From: an uncultured Roseburia sp.
GTDB taxonomy: Bacteria; Bacillota; Clostridia; Lachnospirales; Lachnospiraceae
Assembly: GCA_947649645.1 (NCBI GenBank)
Contig: CANSSP010000013.1
Coordinates: forward strand, 32,731-96,730
Direction: 5' to 3'
Length of the DNA stretch: 64,000 nucleotides
In this document: piece after piece, positions 27,462 through 36,534 of the stretch
How positions within the stretch are numbered: the first letter of the stretch is position 1
Layout: each line of letters begins with the position of its first letter
Notes under the pieces: generated by a model
What the model saw: the letters and a program-made list of their open reading frames with translations, nothing else
Told to the model about the DNA's origin: nothing
Database searches by the model: none
Made by a program: the position numbers and the translations under genes

Positions 27462-28196
27462 TCACAATACCTCCTCCTCGCAATAGTAATGAAAATACTG
27501 TTCTCTCAGAGACGCATAAGAGCCCCTCGGCAGATGAATGCTTTTTCCGATATCCGTATACATTTCCTGCGCATTGAGGCTGTCCACATGTGTAAGATTT
27601 ACAATATAAGCGACTCCCACTTTCACGAACTCCGGATAAGGAGAGAGCATCTCGTATATTTTGGTCATCGTCATGCGCAGAACTGCCTGTGTGCCGTCTG
27701 ACAGGTTCAGACACTGACAGTTCCCCTGCGCTTCACAGTAAACAATATCATTCAACGCCACCCTTTTAAATCTCCCGTCAATCCTGAGCAGCAGGTATTT
27801 TTTTCGCTCTTCATCCATCCGTTCCAGAACACGGTCCAGCACCGAAAACATTTTTTCTTTTGAGACAGGTTTGATCAGATACTGCGACGCGTCCACGCCA
27901 AACGCCTCGAGCGCATGGTCGGTCGACGTGGTCAGAAAAACGATGCGGCCCTCGCTGCCCATACTGCGCAGCTCCCTCGCCGCTGTCGTGCCCAGTTTTT
28001 CGGGCATATAAATATCCATCAGAAGCAGATCCGGAACATAATTTTTTTCCCCGACCATATGGAGCAGTTCCCCTGCACTTTCAAACCGCTCGATTACAAA
28101 ATCATACCCCGAATGTTTTTCCCGATACGCATTCAGCATGACTTCTGTCTTGTCCAGTTCCGCCGTCTCATCATCACAGAGTGCTATCGAATACAT
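27462..28196 (-). CDS. LytTR-family response regulator (AgrA-like)
   Basis: A 244-residue regulator. The receiver (1-120) has DDE near residue 9, the phosphorylated Asp in LLLMDIYMPEK and the Lys of IKPVSKEKM. The LytTR DNA-binding domain (about 140-240) has YLLLRIDGRFKRVALNDIVYCEA, then PEFVKVGVAYIVNLTHVD, then IHLPRGSYASLREQYFHYY. GGGGAGG precedes the ATG. A near-perfect promoter lies upstream. It acts with the GHKL kinase downstream; targets are unknown, although the divergent penicillin-binding protein gene is adjacent. Confidence 0.93.
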   Translation of the reverse strand: MYSIALCDDETAELDKTEVMLNAYREKHSGYDFVIERFESAGELLHMVGEKNYVPDLLLMDIYMPEKLGTTAARELRSMGSEGRIVFLTTSTDHALEAFGVDASQYLIKPVSKEKMFSVLDRVLERMDEERKKYLLLRIDGRFKRVALNDIVYCEAQGNCQCLNLSDGTQAVLRMTMTKIYEMLSPYPEFVKVGVAYIVNLTHVDSLNAQEMYTDIGKSIHLPRGSYASLREQYFHYYCEEEVL

Positions 28197-28248
28197 GACT
28201 CTCCTCCCCTTACCCCTTTATCATTATTTTAACTTCTTTGTGTTTAAA

Positions 28249-28277
28249 ATTATACCTATATTTTGTTATAATATCAA
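28249..28277 (-). promoter_or_regulatory. Strong sigma-A-type promoter of the LytTR regulator gene
   Basis: On the minus strand: TTGATA, 17 bases, TATAAT, about 55 bases before the regulator ATG. Confidence 0.75.
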
Positions 28278-28408
28278 CTTTTAAGATTTCTAACAATCGA
28301 AATATGCCCAATTTACGACGTGTGACGTACAAATCAGACAGTCCGCCCTAAAAAAATTGCATGATCACGCATTATTTTTCGTTTTTCCTTTATTCTGACA
28401 ACATTCTC

Positions 28409-28417
28409 TGGTATAAT
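28409..28417 (+). promoter_or_regulatory. Extended -10 promoter of the penicillin-binding protein gene
   Basis: TGG-TATAAT, an extended -10, about 100 bases before the PBP start, with a poor -35. The rest of the 28197-28514 gap shows no gene. Confidence 0.5.
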
Positions 28418-28514
28418 ATATGGATGGTAAATTTTCGCCATATGCCCGCGAAAACAGCACCCGTCTGTCTGACGCACCACACAGGACGGGCTGCGGAAAG
28501 GAATGGTTATTACA

Positions 28515-31184
28515 ATGAATTACGGAAAACATAATACCAGAAAGCGCGCGCATGAACTGACATCAAAACGTATTGTAATCTGCAAGAAGTTCAGCGTCAT
28601 CTTCTGGAAAGCGCTGCTGGTCTGCTTTTTCGCTGTTTTTGTCGTAGGTGGCTGCAGCGGTATCGGCGTAATCGCCGGCGTCATTGATTCTGCCCCGACC
28701 ATCAAAGATATCGATGCCACTCCGACCGGATATCTGACGACAGTCCTGAATACAAAAGGAAATGAAATCGCGACCCTTGTCGCATCCGGTTCAAACAGAA
28801 AATATGTCACGATCGACGAGATTCCCAAAGATCTCCAGCATGCCTTTGTCGCCATAGAAGACGAGCGCTTTTATGAGCACAACGGCATTGATCTCAAAGG
28901 TATCATCCGCGCCGGCGTTAATGGCATCGCCTCCGGCTTCAAATTCCGCGAAGGCGCCAGCACGATCACACAACAGCTGTTAAAAAATACTGTCTTTACC
29001 GGCTGGACAAATGAGACCTCAATGGCGGACAAGTTCGAGCGGAAATTCCAGGAACAATATCTGGCCCTGCAGCTTGAAAAGGTTGTGACAAAAGAGTGGA
29101 TCCTGGAAAACTACCTCAACGCGATCAACCTCGGCCAGAATACACTCGGCGTCGGAGTGGCTTCCGAGCGTTATTTCGGCAAAGACGTCTCAAAGCTGAC
29201 GCTTTCGGAGTGTGCCGTCCTGGCTGCGACCACGCAGAGCCCCACCCGGCTCAACCCGATTTCACACCCGGAAAACAACGCGGAGCGGCGGGAAAAGGTT
29301 CTGAACAACATGCTCAGACATGAGTATATTACCCAGGCGGAGTACGACGAAGCGATGGCTGACAATGTCTATGACCGCATCCAGCTTGTCAATATTTCAA
29401 GTGATGAGAGCAATGTCAACTCTTACTTTGTGGACGAGCTGACCGATCAGGTCATCGCCGATCTGATCGAGCAGAAAGGCTACACCGAAACACAGGCGTT
29501 CAAAGCGCTCTATCAGGGCGGACTTACCATCGAATCCACACAGGATCCCGATATACAGGCCATCTGCGACAGTGAAATCAATAACCTGGACAATTACCCG
29601 TCCACTCCGAAGATTTCATTTTCCTACCGTGTGACCATCCAGCACACGGACGGCTCCGTCTCCAACTACAGCGAACAGACCATGTTATCGTATTATCAGT
29701 CTGCAAACAACAATTATAACATCAATTTCGCTTCGGAGGAAGACGCGGCGGCAGCCATTGAGGAATATAAACAGGAAATCATGGAACCGGGCGATACGAT
29801 TCTGGAGGGAAGCGAGACCGTCACCTATACGATACAGCCACAGGCTGCCCTGACCGTGATGGATCAGTCAACCGGTGAGGTAAAGGCACTTGTCGGCGGA
29901 CGCGGCAGCAAAACCGCAAACAAAACGCTCAACCGTGCCACCGATTCTCCCAGGCAGCCCGGTTCCACATTTAAAATTATCGCAGCCTACTCGGCCGCCC
30001 TGGATTCGGGAGGCATCACGCTTGCCGACGTACAGGATGACGCGCCCTACAATTATGGCACCGGCAGCAAAGGCGCCGTCAACAATTATGACAACCGCTA
30101 CCGCGGCTTTACGACAATGCGGGAAGGCATCACCTACTCGATCAATATTGTAACGGTAAAAACCCTGGCAGGTATCGGTCCTTCTCTCGGATACGACTAT
30201 ATCCGCAATTTCGGCATTACCACCGTAGGTCTTGACGAGAGCGGAAACGAAACGCTTGCATTGGGCGGCCTGACGAGAGGTGTCACAAACCTGGAACTGA
30301 CGGCGGCTTATGCAGCCATCGCAAATAAAGGCACCTATATAAAACCAAAGTTTTATACCAGAATCCTCGACCATGACGGAAATGTCCTTATCGACAATAC
30401 CGTCTCCGAGACACACACCGTCTTAAAGGAAACTACCGCATGGCTTCTGACTGACGCCATGCAGGACGTCATGACACGCGGAACCGGCACGGCGGCATAT
30501 TTCGGGAGCGGCATGCCGCAGGCGGGAAAAACCGGTACCACAACCAAAAACCGTGACTGCCTGTTTGCCGGTTATACCCCCTATTACACCTGCGTGGTCT
30601 GGGGCGGCTACGACGACAATGCGCCGCAGAACGGCGGACAGACCGGTTATCCAAAAGTACTCTGGAAAGCTGTTATGAGCCAGATTCACGAAGGCCTTCC
30701 CGCAGTGGAATTTACAAAACCGGACGGCATTGTGAGCGCCGCCGTCTGCAAAGAATCCGGCAAACTGGCAATCGACGGCGTCTGCAGCGGAGATCCGCGC
30801 GGAAGTGCCGTCATCACCGAATATTTTGCGGAGGGTACGGTTCCAACGGAATATTGTGATCACCACATGCTTGCAAACCGTTGTGCCGAATCCGGACAGC
30901 TCGTCGGAAGTTTCTGCCCGCAGACTTCCTATCAGTCCGGCATCTTTATTATCGGAGGCACTCCGGGCACGGAAGATGGTCCGTATCTGATGACAGACAC
31001 CAACACCTGCACGCTGCACACTGCAGAAAATACTTTCTATCAGGATCCTTTTGTATCGGCTCCCGGCGTTGACACATCCGGGATGCAGACGCCTCCGCCG
31101 GTAGTAACGCCGTCCGGAGAAGGCACGCCTCAGGAGACGCCTTCAGACGAAGCCATTCCCGATCCCGGAATCGGCGGTACCTAA
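28515..31184 (+). CDS. Class A penicillin-binding protein (PBP1a-like)
   Basis: Bifunctional peptidoglycan synthase. A basic cytoplasmic tail is followed by one transmembrane helix near residues 30-55. The GT51 glycosyltransferase domain has AFVAIEDERFYEHNGID (catalytic Glu), REGASTITQQLLKN and ENYLNAINLGQN. The transpeptidase domain has the SxxK motif in PRQPGSTFKIIAAY, SIN and KTGTTTKN. The C-terminal extension is rich in Pro/Thr/Ser and carries several cysteines (CKESGKLAIDGVC, CDHH, CAESGQ, FCPQ), possibly disulfide-bonded. The frame opens at ATG 28503, but AAAGGA abuts that codon; ATG 28515 has it 12 bases away and is preferred. An intrinsic terminator follows. Confidence 0.94.
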   Translation: MNYGKHNTRKRAHELTSKRIVICKKFSVIFWKALLVCFFAVFVVGGCSGIGVIAGVIDSAPTIKDIDATPTGYLTTVLNTKGNEIATLVASGSNRKYVTIDEIPKDLQHAFVAIEDERFYEHNGIDLKGIIRAGVNGIASGFKFREGASTITQQLLKNTVFTGWTNETSMADKFERKFQEQYLALQLEKVVTKEWILENYLNAINLGQNTLGVGVASERYFGKDVSKLTLSECAVLAATTQSPTRLNPISHPENNAERREKVLNNMLRHEYITQAEYDEAMADNVYDRIQLVNISSDESNVNSYFVDELTDQVIADLIEQKGYTETQAFKALYQGGLTIESTQDPDIQAICDSEINNLDNYPSTPKISFSYRVTIQHTDGSVSNYSEQTMLSYYQSANNNYNINFASEEDAAAAIEEYKQEIMEPGDTILEGSETVTYTIQPQAALTVMDQSTGEVKALVGGRGSKTANKTLNRATDSPRQPGSTFKIIAAYSAALDSGGITLADVQDDAPYNYGTGSKGAVNNYDNRYRGFTTMREGITYSINIVTVKTLAGIGPSLGYDYIRNFGITTVGLDESGNETLALGGLTRGVTNLELTAAYAAIANKGTYIKPKFYTRILDHDGNVLIDNTVSETHTVLKETTAWLLTDAMQDVMTRGTGTAAYFGSGMPQAGKTGTTTKNRDCLFAGYTPYYTCVVWGGYDDNAPQNGGQTGYPKVLWKAVMSQIHEGLPAVEFTKPDGIVSAAVCKESGKLAIDGVCSGDPRGSAVITEYFAEGTVPTEYCDHHMLANRCAESGQLVGSFCPQTSYQSGIFIIGGTPGTEDGPYLMTDTNTCTLHTAENTFYQDPFVSAPGVDTSGMQTPPPVVTPSGEGTPQETPSDEAIPDPGIGGT

Positions 31185-31254
31185 AGGCTTCCGGCAGAGT
31201 TCCACGGCAGAGGACCGGCTCCTGATTATAAATAATGATCATTTTTACAGCAGC

Positions 31255-31289
31255 AAAAAATCGGAGGACGCTCATCGTCCTCCGATTTT
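31255..31289. terminator. Bidirectional terminator after the PBP gene
   Basis: AAAATCGGAGGACG pairs perfectly with CGTCCTCCGATTTT around a 5-base loop, with A and T runs on the two sides. The TGA of the convergent minus-strand gene sits in the loop. Confidence 0.85.
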
Positions 31290-31961
31290 CTGTATCTGTT
31301 CTACCGCCTTCTGCGCCCTCGCAAGATTTTCTGCGGGATTTCTGCTCTCTTTCAGGCAAAGACCGGCCACATCCCGTTCCAGACCTTTTAACTGACGCTT
31401 TCCCTCCGCAGAAAGCCTGGATGCATACTCGTCCAGGGATATTTCCATCAGCCTTTCCATGTAAGTCAGTATCCGCTCCCTGGCCACTTTCTGCAGCTGC
31501 AGCTTTCTCTTAAGCGTCTCTATACCCCTCTGATAACGCGCGGAAGCCTCTCTGTATTCCTCCGCCTCTTTCTCGTTTTTCACCCTTACCTCATAATAAA
31601 GAAACGCATCCTCAATCGCCTGGTAAAACTCCTTTCGAAAGTCAACCGGCCGTAAAAATACCCGGAATACATCCCGTTTGTTCATAAAGAAATGGAGCTG
31701 CGGCGCGCTGATTGTCGTCGTATAGATAATACAGATCGTGTTTGGAAATGCCTTATTGACATAGGTAACCAGCTTTTCTCCATTGAAAAAATCGAGAACA
31801 AGTCCGGTGACGACAATCTGATATTCCTTATTCTGCAACATTTCCGTCGCCTCTTTTCCGTTCGAGGCCGTATCGACCACAGCGTCTTTATCCCGCATCG
31901 CATCAAGAAATTCCTGTACGATTTCCGGATATTTGCTGACAAATAATATATTTCTGCCCAT
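31272..31961 (-). CDS. Degenerate receiver-domain protein with C-terminal coiled coil
   Basis: About 229 residues. The first 115 or so follow the receiver fold (NILFVSKYPEIVQEFLDAM ... IVVTGLVLDFFNGEKLVTYV ... VFRVFLRPVDFRKEF), but the key residues are gone. The acidic pair after the first strand is Ser-Lys, the phosphorylated Asp is Gly (in VVTGLVL) and the conserved Lys-Pro is Arg-Pro. It therefore cannot be phosphorylated in the usual way. The second half is a highly charged helical region (EKEAEEYREASARYQRGIET) with no DNA-binding or output domain that I recognise. I considered ANTAR and it does not fit. GGAG lies 8 bases before ATG 31961; an in-frame GTG is two codons earlier. It lies downstream of glnN with a terminator between. 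Confidence 0.7.
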   Translation of the reverse strand: MGRNILFVSKYPEIVQEFLDAMRDKDAVVDTASNGKEATEMLQNKEYQIVVTGLVLDFFNGEKLVTYVNKAFPNTICIIYTTTISAPQLHFFMNKRDVFRVFLRPVDFRKEFYQAIEDAFLYYEVRVKNEKEAEEYREASARYQRGIETLKRKLQLQKVARERILTYMERLMEISLDEYASRLSAEGKRQLKGLERDVAGLCLKESRNPAENLARAQKAVEQIQKIGGR

Positions 31962-32176
31962 ATCCACATCTCCATTTCCACTTCAGTTCATACCAATAGT
32001 ATAATGCTTTGGGAAGACATTGCCAACACTTTTTTATGATCATTTCATACCGCCTGTTGTTCACAGTTTATTCATGTAAGATTAAAAAAACTTTCATTTC
32101 ACAAACACGAAAACTTCATTTCTTTTTCCTATACTAAATACATACCAAGGAAACACACAAAACTTTTTCATAATCT

Positions 32177-32200
32177 GCCAGGTGATCAACGTCACCTGGC
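32177..32200 (-). terminator. Hairpin after glnN
   Basis: A 9-bp perfect stem (GCCAGGTGA with TCACCTGGC) and a 6-base loop, ten bases after the glnN stop on the minus strand. The T run is poor. Confidence 0.6.
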
Positions 32201-32210
32201 ATCCTCCTTT

Positions 32211-34328
32211 TTATACCTCAAAAATCAGGTCGCCGTAAGACGGCATCGGCCACATCGCCTTATCCACCAGCATTTCAAGCTGATCCACCGGCGCACGCAG
32301 TCCATCCATGGCTGTTTTTACGACGTCGCGATAATACACAGCCTGCTCTCTTCCCTCTGGTATCGCCGCCGCACTTCCCGTCACTTCCTGCAGCTTCTTA
32401 AGCGCTTTTCTCGCCTCTGCAAGCAGAGCAGAAACCTCCGTCAGAATCTCTGTCTGCGCGCTCACATCCGCCTCGCAGGCCGCCCTTACAGCGTTAATCG
32501 ACTCGGCAAGCACAGTCGTGTAGTGAATGACTGCCGGAATAATCTGCTTTGTGGCAATATCAATCATTGCTTTTGCCTCGATATTGATCTCCGTTGCATA
32601 GGTTTCATATTCAATTTCCACGCGGGAATCCAGCTCCGCCTTCGTGAATACCTTAAATTTCTCAAACAGCCGGACTGCCTTTTCTGTGTTCAATGCCGGA
32701 ATGGCATCGACCATGGACTTGATGTTGGACAGTCCCCGTTTTTCGGCTTCCTCAACCCATTCTTCCGAATAGCCGTTTCCATTGAACACGATCCTCTGAT
32801 GTTCCGTTGCATACTTTTTGATCAGATCGTGTACCGCAACCTCAAAATCTTCAGCCTGCTCCAGCACGTCGCACGCCTCGCTGAAAGCCTCCGCCACAAT
32901 CGTATTTAACACAACATTGGGCTGCGCGACAGAATCCTGGGAACCCACCATACGAAACTCAAATTTATTGCCTGTAAATGCAAACGGTGACGTCCGGTTG
33001 CGGTCTGTCGCGTCTTTCATAAAGTCCGGCAGCGTCCGCACGCCCGTTTCCAGCTTCTGCCCCTCTATACTGTGGGTGGCCGCCCCCGTGCTGATCAGCT
33101 GCGAAAGTACGTCCTGAAGCTGTTCTCCGAGATAAACAGAGACAATCGCAGGCGGCGCCTCATTTGCGCCAAGTCTGTGGTCATTCCCCACATCCGCCGC
33201 TGATTCCCTCAAAAGATCCGCATGTCTGTCCACAGCTTTCAAAATGCACGTCAGAACCAGCAGAAACTGCACATTCTCATGCGGCGTCCTGCCCGGATCA
33301 AGCAGATTAATGCCGTCATCCGTCGTAATTGACCAGTTATTATGTTTTCCAGAACCGTTGACACCGGCAAACGGTTTTTCGTGGAGCAGGCACTGCAGTC
33401 CATGGCGTCCCGCGACCTTCTTTAAGGTTTCCATCGCGAGCTGATTGTGATCGACCGCGACATTTGCCGCCGCATAAATCGGCGCCAGCTCATGCTGTGC
33501 CGGAGCGACCTCATTGTGCTGTGTCTTCGCAGTCACGCCCAGTTTCCACAATTCCTCGTTGACGTCCTTCATAAACGCTGCGATTCTCTCACGGATGGAG
33601 CCGAAATAGTGATCCTCCATCTCCTGCCCCTTCGGCGGCATTGCTCCGAACAGAGTTCGTCCGGTAAAAATCAGATCTTTACGCTGAAGATACTTCTGCC
33701 TGTCAACAATAAAATACTCCTGTTCCGGCCCTACCGAAGGCGTGACTTTCTTTGACGTCGTATTTCCAAAAACTTTTAACAGGCGCAGGGACTGTTCATT
33801 GATCGCCTCCATGGAACGCAGCAGCGGTGTTTTCTGATCAAGCGCGTCACCCGTATAAGAACAAAACGCCGTCGGTATGCACAATGTCGCACCGGCCGCA
33901 TCCTGCCGCACAAATGCCGGAGAAGTACAGTCCCACGCCGTATATCCTCTCGCCTCGAAAGTTGCCCTGAGCCCTCCTGACGGGAACGATGAGGCGTCCG
34001 GCTCGCCTTTGATCAGTTCCTTACCGGAAAAACTCATCAGGACCTTTCCGTTCGCCATGGGCGCCGTGATAAACGAATCGTGCTTCTCCGCAGTCACTCC
34101 GGTCAGCGGCTGAAACCAGTGCGTATAATGCGTGGCCCCTTTTTCGATCGCCCACTCCTTCATCTCATGTGCAACCACGTCGGCCGTCTCGAGATCCAGC
34201 TCCCTGCCCTCTTCTATAACCTGTTTTAGCTTCTTGTAAACCTTTTTCGGCAAACGTGCCTGCATTACAGAATCATTAAACACGTTTTCACCGAAAATCT
34301 CTGCCACGTTGATATATCCTGTCTCCAT
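32211..34328 (-). CDS. glnN: Type III glutamine synthetase
   Basis: Makes glutamine from glutamate, ammonia and ATP. The 705-residue length and the sequence are those of GSIII, found in Bacteroides, cyanobacteria and Clostridia, and quite different from GlnA. Seen are the N-terminal GSIII-specific part ([23 protein letters not shown]), the [11 protein letters not shown] segment, [11 protein letters not shown] with catalytic Glu ligands, [24 protein letters not shown] and [21 protein letters not shown] long helical C-terminal region follows. GGGAGGAG precedes the ATG. The 324-base region upstream contains two hairpins, one with a T run, which may attenuate it. Confidence 0.96.
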   Translation of the reverse strand: METGYINVAEIFGENVFNDSVMQARLPKKVYKKLKQVIEEGRELDLETADVVAHEMKEWAIEKGATHYTHWFQPLTGVTAEKHDSFITAPMANGKVLMSFSGKELIKGEPDASSFPSGGLRATFEARGYTAWDCTSPAFVRQDAAGATLCIPTAFCSYTGDALDQKTPLLRSMEAINEQSLRLLKVFGNTTSKKVTPSVGPEQEYFIVDRQKYLQRKDLIFTGRTLFGAMPPKGQEMEDHYFGSIRERIAAFMKDVNEELWKLGVTAKTQHNEVAPAQHELAPIYAAANVAVDHNQLAMETLKKVAGRHGLQCLLHEKPFAGVNGSGKHNNWSITTDDGINLLDPGRTPHENVQFLLVLTCILKAVDRHADLLRESAADVGNDHRLGANEAPPAIVSVYLGEQLQDVLSQLISTGAATHSIEGQKLETGVRTLPDFMKDATDRNRTSPFAFTGNKFEFRMVGSQDSVAQPNVVLNTIVAEAFSEACDVLEQAEDFEVAVHDLIKKYATEHQRIVFNGNGYSEEWVEEAEKRGLSNIKSMVDAIPALNTEKAVRLFEKFKVFTKAELDSRVEIEYETYATEINIEAKAMIDIATKQIIPAVIHYTTVLAESINAVRAACEADVSAQTEILTEVSALLAEARKALKKLQEVTGSAAAIPEGREQAVYYRDVVKTAMDGLRAPVDQLEMLVDKAMWPMPSYGDLIFEV

Positions 34329-34402
34329 CGCTCTGCTCCTCCCTTTCGTACAACTTTATCCCAAAAAAGATTTGTTTACATCAATGTACGCGACCTCTTT
34401 TT

Positions 34403-34433
34403 CTGACATGCAGCAAATGTATGCATCTGTCAG
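34403..34433 (-). repeat. Second hairpin in the glnN leader
   Basis: CTGACA-TGCAG pairs with TGCA-TCTGTCAG around a short A+T loop, between the T-run hairpin and glnN. It may be a partner structure in an attenuator. Confidence 0.45.
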
Positions 34434-34452
34434 CACAGTTCCATATAATGAG

Positions 34453-34484
34453 AAAAAGGGCATTCCAAGTCTATTGGAACACCC
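34453..34484 (-). terminator. Intrinsic terminator between fba and glnN
   Basis: On the minus strand GGGTGTTCCAA pairs with TTGGAATGCCC (one mismatched step) and is followed at once by TTTTT. It lies 170 bases after the fba stop and 125 before glnN. It may end the fba transcript, or act as a leader terminator for glnN if the promoter lies at about 34520-34550 (TTGCTT, 18 bases, TATTAT). A 20-codon frame at 34430-34492 runs across it without a good ribosome site. Confidence 0.7.
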
Positions 34485-34652
34485 TTGTTCATCGCTTACA
34501 TTGTCTTTCTGGTATTTAAGATAATACTTTTCCCGCAAAAATGCAAGCAAAAACGTCAACCGCTCTCTATTTTTTCTATATCTGACAATAATTCAATGGG
34601 ATATGCGCCATTTTTGGCAAAATCGACTTATATTTTTCAATCGTCTGCCGTG

Positions 34653-35519
34653 TTATTCCGCCTTGCCCACCGAACCAAACAGCTCCATTTTCTCTTTCAC
34701 CGTCGCCTTGATCGCTTCTGCGCCCGGAGCAAGCAGTTTACGCGGGTCAAATCCTTTCCCCTGCAGATCCTTCCCCGCCTCAATGTATTTTCTTGTCGCA
34801 TCCGCAAACGAAAGCTGGCATTCTGTGTTTACATTGATCTTTGCCACGCCAAGCGAAATCGCCTTCTTAATCATGTCCTCCGGAATACCCGTACCGCCGT
34901 GAAGCACAAGCGGCATCTCGCCGGTCAGCTTCTGGATGGCATCGAGCGTCTCAAAACTCAGCCCGGCCCAGTTTTCCGGATATTTTCCGTGGATATTTCC
35001 GATTCCTGCAGCGAGCATGTCCACGCCCAGATCTGCAATCTTCCTGCACTCATCCGGATCCGCACATTCGCCCATGCCGACGACGCCGTCTTCTTCGCCG
35101 CCGATGGAACCGACTTCCGCCTCAATGGACATTCCGTTCTTGTGCGCCAGAGCGACAAGCTCCGTCGTTTTGGTCACATTCTCCTCAATCGGATAATGAG
35201 AGCCGTCAAACATAATGGAGGAGAAACCTGCCTCAACGCATTTTAAACAGCCTTCGTAAGAACCATGATCTAAGTGCAGTGCTACCGGAACGGTAATGCC
35301 AAGCTCTTCCATCATCGCCTTTACCATGGCAGCTACTGTCTTATAGCCTGTCATGTATTTTCCGGCGCCTTCCGAGACACCTAAAATAACCGGAGACTTG
35401 CACTCTTCCGCAGTGAGCAGAACAGATTTTGTCCACTCCAGGTTGTTGATGTTGAACTGGCCTACCGCATAATGCCCGGCTTTTGCCTTGTCTAACATTT
35501 CTTTTGCAGATACTAGCAT
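34653..35519 (-). CDS. fba: Class II fructose-1,6-bisphosphate aldolase
   Basis: Glycolytic zinc aldolase of 288 residues, splitting fructose-1,6-bisphosphate. Motifs: YAVGQFNINNLEWTKSVL, VALHLDHGSYEGC (zinc His and Asp), GSIGGEEDGVVG, LAAGIGNIHGKYP, LVLHGGTGIPEDMIKKAI and KINVNTE. The frame extends five codons further, but GGAGGG lies inside that extension, 7 bases before ATG 35519, which fixes the start. Confidence 0.96.
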   Translation of the reverse strand: MLVSAKEMLDKAKAGHYAVGQFNINNLEWTKSVLLTAEECKSPVILGVSEGAGKYMTGYKTVAAMVKAMMEELGITVPVALHLDHGSYEGCLKCVEAGFSSIMFDGSHYPIEENVTKTTELVALAHKNGMSIEAEVGSIGGEEDGVVGMGECADPDECRKIADLGVDMLAAGIGNIHGKYPENWAGLSFETLDAIQKLTGEMPLVLHGGTGIPEDMIKKAISLGVAKINVNTECQLSFADATRKYIEAGKDLQGKGFDPRKLLAPGAEAIKATVKEKMELFGSVGKAE

Positions 35520-35595
35520 TTTGAATCCCTCCATAATTTCATTATTTTACACTGATGGTATTATATCTCATTTTTTTAAAAAAGGAAAGACCTAT

Positions 35596-36501
35596 TTATT
35601 CGATCTCGTCCGGAATCATGATCTCAATCGCCCTGCAGATGTTCTGGACAAAAACCTCCGTGTGGTCCCCGCCAAATTCACCGTCCAGCGTCCATGAAAC
35701 CTCTTTTTTGGCGGTAATCTTAATCTCATCCGCTTTGAAAGAATATACCATATCGGTATCGTCCACCAGATTGATCAGCGAAGCGATAATTTCATTCAGC
35801 TCAATCGGATTTCTTGGCTTTTTGATCAGCGTCACCTCGAAAACCCCGTCGTCAAGCAGAACGTCCTTTCCTGTCATCCCCTTAAAGCCCCCGACCGATG
35901 TGGAATTGCTGATCATCCCAAAGATAAATTCATCCTGAAGACGAACGTTATGATACTCCACCTGCATCAGATAAGACGGAATGTCATGCAGACATTTCGC
36001 TCCTTCGAGAATGTAGGCTGCATGTCCCAGCACGTTTTTCCATTCCTGGCTCGTTTTATAAGAGACTGCCGTAAAAAGGCCGAACGCAGCGACATAGACA
36101 AAATAATCGTCGTTGAAAGCGCCGATATCACAGGCAAACGGCCTTCCGTTCACCGCAGAGACAGCGGCCAGCAGCATATCTTTCGGAATCCCGAGCGACG
36201 TCGCAAAATCATTTGTACTTCCTGCCGGGATGTAGCCGAGCGGAACCTTCACACCGCGGTGCATCATCCCCGTCACAACCTCATCGAGCGTACCGTCTCC
36301 TCCGCTGCAGACTACCATGTCATAATCCCCCGCTTCCTCCTCCACCTTATGTATGGCGTCTCCCGATGCCTGTGTCGGATAAACAGTTACTTCATAATCT
36401 GCCTTTACCATGGCGTCCACAATGTCAAGCAATTGATTTCTGATCTGTGCTCTCCCCGAATAGGGGTTAAAGACAAACAGCAATTTGTTCTTCCTGCTCA
36501 T
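35596..36501 (-). CDS. Diacylglycerol kinase family lipid kinase (DagK/YegS type)
   Basis: Cytoplasmic lipid kinase of about 301 residues. The nucleotide-binding motifs are VFNPYSGRA near the N-terminus, VVCSGGDGTLDEVV (GGDGT) and GYIPAGSTNDFA. The C-terminal beta-sandwich (LLDDGVFEVTLIKKP and later strands) matches the family. Such proteins phosphorylate diacylglycerol released during lipoteichoic acid synthesis. GAGGG lies 13 bases before ATG 36501, which gives the usual family N-terminus; an ATG at 36531, three bases after whiA, would add ten residues. It is the last gene of the rapZ-whiA cluster. Confidence 0.9.
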   Translation of the reverse strand: MSRKNKLLFVFNPYSGRAQIRNQLLDIVDAMVKADYEVTVYPTQASGDAIHKVEEEAGDYDMVVCSGGDGTLDEVVTGMMHRGVKVPLGYIPAGSTNDFATSLGIPKDMLLAAVSAVNGRPFACDIGAFNDDYFVYVAAFGLFTAVSYKTSQEWKNVLGHAAYILEGAKCLHDIPSYLMQVEYHNVRLQDEFIFGMISNSTSVGGFKGMTGKDVLLDDGVFEVTLIKKPRNPIELNEIIASLINLVDDTDMVYSFKADEIKITAKKEVSWTLDGEFGGDHTEVFVQNICRAIEIMIPDEIE

Positions 36502-36534
36502 TCTTTTCTCACCCTCTCTGCTCTCAGCCATTCT

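Noticed and set aside
31272..31961. ANTAR antiterminator domain in the receiver-like protein beside glnN
   Set aside because: Receiver plus ANTAR regulators are known near nitrogen genes, but the helical C-terminus lacks the alternating Ala and hydrophobic pattern and the length of ANTAR.
34356..34559. 67-codon minus-strand frame over the glnN leader
   Set aside because: It has no Shine-Dalgarno sequence, runs through two hairpins and has no recognisable product; the region is better explained as leader or terminator.
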